Of a DNA stretch of 9,258 bases, positions 6,386 through 9,258 are shown piece by piece. The number at the start of each line of letters is the position of its first letter. The first letter of the stretch is position 1. The position numbers and the translations under genes are program-made. The notes under the pieces are model-generated. The model searched no databases, was not told the DNA's origin, and saw only the letters and a program-made list of their open reading frames with translations. This stretch comes from Methylobacter sp. (GTDB lineage Bacteria; Pseudomonadota; Gammaproteobacteria; Methylococcales; Methylomonadaceae): positions 1-9,258 of the forward strand of contig JALNYY010000157.1 of assembly GCA_023229605.1 (NCBI GenBank), given 5' to 3'.

Positions 6386-7219
6386 ATGCCCAAAACCATC
6401 ACTGGCAATAACACAGCTCCAACCTGGATCAAGGGTGAGTTACGGCTGGCCGACATGCTGGACAGCCGCATGATCGGCTTGTTAAGCGCTATAGATCAGA
6501 GCGGCTCCATTAATCAGGCCGCCAAGCAGGTGGGTTTGAGTTACAAAGGCGCCTGGCAAATCATCGAAAGGGCCAACAATGGCGCGCCGAAAACATTAGT
6601 CATGACAGCCACTGGCGGAAGCAAGGGCGGCGGCACCTGCTTAACCGAGGCAGGACGCTCCTTGCTGGCGCTGTTTAACGACCTGGAACAACAGCACCGG
6701 CAGTTTCTTGAGCAGCTCAATCGCAATATCGCCGACGATCCCGATACTGTCCTGCTGTTGCAGCGGCTGGTGGTTAAAACCAGCGCCCGCAACCAGCTTT
6801 TCGGCGTGATTATGGAGATTCATGCCGGTGCGGTGAATGCGGAGATTATCGTGAAATTGAAAGGCGGCGAACAGGTCATTACCACCGTCAGCCTGACATC
6901 GCTTAGCGATCTCGGCTTAAGGGTCGGAGACGATGCGTTATTGTTGATCAACAGCGCCGACATCACACTGGTAATCGATTCCGATCACAACCGGTTCTCG
7001 GCGCGCAACCGGCTGCGCTGCAACGTGATTCGCGTCCAGCAGGACGAGGTGAACGCGGAGGTGATCGTGCTGCTACCCGGTGGTGAAATACTGATCTCCA
7101 TGCTCACGCAGCAGAGCGCACAAAGTCTGGAACTGGCGCCCGGCATGCCTGCATGGGCGATGTTTAAAACCAACGCGCCGGTTTTGGGAGTCATGTCATC
7201 GTTGCGACATCCAGGCTAA
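6386..7219 (+). CDS. modE: Molybdate-dependent transcriptional regulator ModE
   Basis: The 277-residue protein has the full ModE layout. A LysR-like winged helix-turn-helix spans about 20-115 (SGSINQAAKQVGLSYKGAW as helix-turn-helix, then the hallmark TGGSKGGGTCLTEAG at 76-90). A linker helix follows, then two Mop domains at about 133-199 (SARNQLFG, GAVNAEI, LKGGE) and 205-270 (SARNRLRC, DEVNAEV, LPGGE). It should bind molybdate as a dimer and then bind ModE boxes to repress uptake genes. Escherichia coli ModE is 262 residues, so length fits. The start is fixed by an in-frame TGA at 6380-6382, directly upstream; no purine-rich ribosome site is seen before it. It is divergent from the porin-modABC run. 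The second Mop domain departs more from consensus than the first. Confidence 0.96.
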   Translation: MPKTITGNNTAPTWIKGELRLADMLDSRMIGLLSAIDQSGSINQAAKQVGLSYKGAWQIIERANNGAPKTLVMTATGGSKGGGTCLTEAGRSLLALFNDLEQQHRQFLEQLNRNIADDPDTVLLLQRLVVKTSARNQLFGVIMEIHAGAVNAEIIVKLKGGEQVITTVSLTSLSDLGLRVGDDALLLINSADITLVIDSDHNRFSARNRLRCNVIRVQQDEVNAEVIVLLPGGEILISMLTQQSAQSLELAPGMPAWAMFKTNAPVLGVMSSLRHPG

Positions 7220-7273
7220 TGCATCTTCAGTTATGAGATGTTGCATGTATTATTGGTCGACCGGATTGATATA

Positions 7274-8011
7274 ATGACACCATTGAAGGCCGTTGATTTT
7301 GTAGTGCTGGAATGGAACGCCTGGCCGGGGATCAGCGGTCAGGAAAGCTGGCGGGACTGCTGCGACAGCAAGGCCGTTGCCCAAGCGGAAAAAACGGTTA
7401 TTCCTGTTGCGGCGTCCAAGACAGTCCGGCGCAGATTAAGTCCATTAGCCAGGGCGGTTTTTAATGCCGCGGAAGGTTGTATTGATAACGATAATACATT
7501 GCCCATTGTTTTCAGCTCTGCCCATGGCGAAGTGAATAAGTCATTAGAGATGCTTAAAAGCATGCAGAACGGTGAGGAAGTTTCGCCAACAGCCTTTAGC
7601 CTGTCAGTTCATAACGCCATAGCAGGCTTGTTTTCCATAGCCTACGCCAATCACCAGGAAATTACCGTGATTGCGCCGGGCCAGGACGGCATTGCTCCGG
7701 CATTTATTGAAGCGTTGGGGCTTTTGCAGGAACACCAAGCCGAGGTGCTGATGGTTTTTTATGATGAGCCACTATCGGATTTTTATCCGACGCCGCCGTT
7801 TGCGCTGGATGGACCTGCCGTTTGTGCGCTGGGGTTAAGGATTTCTTTGGCCGGGAACGGCTTGCCGATACGGTTTTGCAGATCGCCCGCGCAGCGCAAT
7901 GATGGCGAGCACGCCTTGCAGATATTCTCTTTTTTGAAGTTTCTTGCTACCGACGATAAATCGTTGGCGCTGGGCAACCATAGGCATAGTTGGGAATGGC
8001 GCAAACAATAG
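7274..8011 (+). CDS. Ketosynthase-like chain length factor, aryl polyene-cluster type
   Basis: From the chosen ATG the protein has 245 residues. An earlier in-frame ATG at 7238 would add 12 residues, but family members usually begin close to this point (VDFVVLEWNAWPG). It resembles the N-terminal ketosynthase fold of the PF13723 group, with FSSAHGEV at about 81-88 and SPTAFSLSVHNAIAG at about 104-118. The condensing cysteine of a true ketosynthase is not present in that stretch, and the protein is little more than half the length of one. In aryl polyene pathways such a protein (ApeC in Escherichia coli) pairs with an active ketosynthase and sets chain length. It starts 54 bases after modE, with only a weak GGA before the ATG, and overlaps the next gene. 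Assignment rests on recalled motifs plus gene order. Confidence 0.82.
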   Translation: MTPLKAVDFVVLEWNAWPGISGQESWRDCCDSKAVAQAEKTVIPVAASKTVRRRLSPLARAVFNAAEGCIDNDNTLPIVFSSAHGEVNKSLEMLKSMQNGEEVSPTAFSLSVHNAIAGLFSIAYANHQEITVIAPGQDGIAPAFIEALGLLQEHQAEVLMVFYDEPLSDFYPTPPFALDGPAVCALGLRISLAGNGLPIRFCRSPAQRNDGEHALQIFSFLKFLATDDKSLALGNHRHSWEWRKQ

Positions 8012-8790
8012 CGGCAAAATTTGGCTACGGCTGGCGCCTTTTTGCAACAGGATTGAGCTTTTTCAGTTTTGGCGCGGGCGGCTTATTACTGTGGATATTA
8101 GCGTTTCCGGTGTTGTCTTTTTTACCCGGTAATCCACGGCAAAAGGTCAGCCGAGGCCAAAAAGTAGTGTGTTACAGTTTTTATGTCTTCATCGGTTTGA
8201 TGCACAGGCTTGGGGTGATGACTTACGAAATCGTGGGCCTCGATAAGCTTAATCGGCCAGGGCAATTGATTATTGCCAATCATCCGACACTGGTTGATAT
8301 TGTTTTTTTGATCAGCCGAATCAAACAGGCCAGCTGTATTGTCAAAGCAGGGCTGCGGCATAATCCGTTTATGCGGGGACCCATAGTCAATGCAGGATAT
8401 ATCAGCAACGACGATCCAGGGCAAATGATAGCCGAGTGCGTTGCCCGGCTACGCTCGGGCGGCTCGATGATTATTTTTCCGGAGGGGACGCGGTCAATAC
8501 CGGGCGAACCGTATCGTTTCCGGCGCGGCGCGGCGGCCATTGCCCTGCAGGCAAATGCCGTGGTAACGCCGGTGACGCTGACCTGTTATCCCAGCACTTT
8601 AACCAAGGCCGAACAGTGGTATGAAATTCCCGACTGCCGCTTTCACCTGTCCATGCACGTCGGCGATGATATTCCGTTGGATCAATTTACCGGCATCAGC
8701 CCAAAATCGATAGCCGTGCGGCGTTTTACACAATATCTGCAAGATTACTTTACGCAACAGAGAGAGCTTTATAAACACGATGGAAGATGA
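7996..8790 (+). CDS. PlsC-like lysophospholipid acyltransferase family protein
   Basis: The 264-residue protein starts at the ATG at 7996; a TTG two codons earlier is possible. A hydrophobic segment at about 20-44 should anchor it in the inner membrane. The catalytic HX4D motif is HPTLVD (96-101, His96 and Asp101), and the acyl-acceptor motif FPEGTRS is at 161-167, followed by RRGAAAIALQ and VTPVTL, all typical of the family. It overlaps the preceding gene by 16 bases and the following acyl carrier protein by 11, so the four genes are tightly coupled. In this order it corresponds to the acyltransferase of aryl polyene clusters, thought to attach the acyl chain to a lipid carrier. The acceptor cannot be read from sequence. 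Confidence 0.88.
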   Translation: MAQTIAAKFGYGWRLFATGLSFFSFGAGGLLLWILAFPVLSFLPGNPRQKVSRGQKVVCYSFYVFIGLMHRLGVMTYEIVGLDKLNRPGQLIIANHPTLVDIVFLISRIKQASCIVKAGLRHNPFMRGPIVNAGYISNDDPGQMIAECVARLRSGGSMIIFPEGTRSIPGEPYRFRRGAAAIALQANAVVTPVTLTCYPSTLTKAEQWYEIPDCRFHLSMHVGDDIPLDQFTGISPKSIAVRRFTQYLQDYFTQQRELYKHDGR

Positions 8791-9028
8791 ATTAAAACAA
8801 CTTATTATTGATACGCTGGATCTGGAGGATATTAGCGTGGCGGATATAGACAGTCAGGCGCCGCTGTTTAATGACGGCTTGGGGCTGGATTCCATCGATG
8901 CGTTGGAATTGGGTCTGGCTATCCGTAAAAAATACGACGTAAAGATTGATGCTGAAAAAGAAGATGTGGTGAAGATTTTCTCGTCGGTATCAACGCTGGC
9001 TGAATACATTCAAGCCGCGCGAGGTTGA
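8780..9028 (+). CDS. Acyl carrier protein (first of a pair)
   Basis: The 82-residue acidic protein has the size and four-helix pattern of an acyl carrier protein. The phosphopantetheine attachment serine is Ser38 in LGLDSIDALEL, which is a clear match to the DS motif. It overlaps the acyltransferase gene by 11 bases and is followed nine bases after its stop by another carrier protein. It would hold the growing chain, or a specialised starter, for the pathway. It belongs to the aryl polyene-type pair (ApeE/ApeF in Escherichia coli). Confidence 0.93.
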   Translation: MEDELKQLIIDTLDLEDISVADIDSQAPLFNDGLGLDSIDALELGLAIRKKYDVKIDAEKEDVVKIFSSVSTLAEYIQAARG

Positions 9029-9037
9029 GGTCACTGG

Positions 9038-9258
9038 ATGAAAGAGCGCGAAGAAATTTTAACGGCCATCAAGGAGATTATGGTCGAGATGTTCGAGATG
9101 GACGAACAGACCATCACTCTCGATGCGCGGCTGTACGAAGACCTGGATTTCGACAGTATCGATGCGGTTGACATGATAGTCAGGCTTAAAGAAATGACCG
9201 GCAAAGCGATTAAAGCCGAAGATTTCAAAACGGCCCGCACCATTGGCGATGTTGTCGA
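9038..9258 (+). CDS. Acyl carrier protein (second of a pair, 3' end cut by window edge)
   Basis: The ATG at 9038 is preceded seven bases upstream by GAGG, and the frame is open to the right edge (73 codons). Residues LDFDSIDAVDMIV contain the phosphopantetheine serine, Ser40. The C-terminus should lie only some ten residues past the edge, given the usual length of 80-90. It differs clearly from the preceding carrier protein, so the two probably serve different steps, such as chain growth and loading or transfer. An opposite-strand reading frame here is only its shadow. Confidence 0.9.
   Translation, partial: MKEREEILTAIKEIMVEMFEMDEQTITLDARLYEDLDFDSIDAVDMIVRLKEMTGKAIKAEDFKTARTIGDVV

Noticed and set aside
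7220..7260. Imperfect inverted repeat after modE as a terminator
   Set aside because: Only five bases pair without interruption and no T run follows, so read-through from modE into the next genes cannot be excluded.
7270..7275. TATAAT on the plus strand as a promoter for the ketosynthase-like gene
   Set aside because: It overlaps the chosen start codon itself and has no well-spaced -35.
9031..9243. Minus-strand frame at the right edge
   Set aside because: It is the complement of the second acyl carrier protein, which has a ribosome site and the phosphopantetheine motif.
1..9258. tRNA, rRNA, CRISPR array, insertion sequence or prophage signals
   Set aside because: No cloverleaf, regularly spaced repeats, transposase-like frame or terminal inverted repeats were seen; the only repeat is the porin duplication.

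Overview
The window looks like chromosome from a free-living gammaproteobacterium. The gene content and sequence flavour suggest a methanotroph-like lineage (Methylococcales), but that assignment is inference from recall and no RNA gene is present to settle it. It holds two units pointing away from each other across an AT-rich, roughly 630-base intergenic region.

Left unit (minus strand, read from about 5800 down to 1): an outer-membrane beta-barrel porin of the alginate-export type, then modA (periplasmic molybdate-binding protein), modB (permease), modC (ATPase), a di-Mop molbindin of the ModG type, and a second, divergent ModC-like ATPase that runs off the left edge. Intergenic gaps inside modA-modB-modC-molbindin are tiny or overlapping, so these are one operon. 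The porin lies 94 bases upstream of modA. A well-formed ModE-type operator (5863-5890) sits upstream of the porin and none is visible directly before modA. The simplest reading is that ModE-molybdate controls the porin and probably the whole run.

Middle: the divergent intergenic region contains a decayed second copy of the porin 5' end. It keeps the leader, the start codon and a ruined signal peptide that ends in a stop after 37 codons. A half-degenerate ModE box sits at the same relative place.

Right unit (plus strand): modE, the molybdate-responsive repressor with a winged-helix domain and a di-Mop domain, followed by the start of a different system. That system has a short ketosynthase-like protein (chain-length-factor type), a PlsC-like acyltransferase, and two consecutive acyl carrier proteins, the last cut by the right edge. 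This gene order matches the beginning of aryl polyene / xanthomonadin-type pigment clusters.

How they work together: the porin may let molybdate through the outer membrane, ModA captures it, ModBC imports it, the molbindin buffers it in the cytoplasm, and ModE reports sufficiency and shuts the system down. The divergent ModC-like protein lacks the H-loop histidine and has other changes, so its role is open. The pigment genes have no evident biochemical link with molybdate and are probably simply adjacent.
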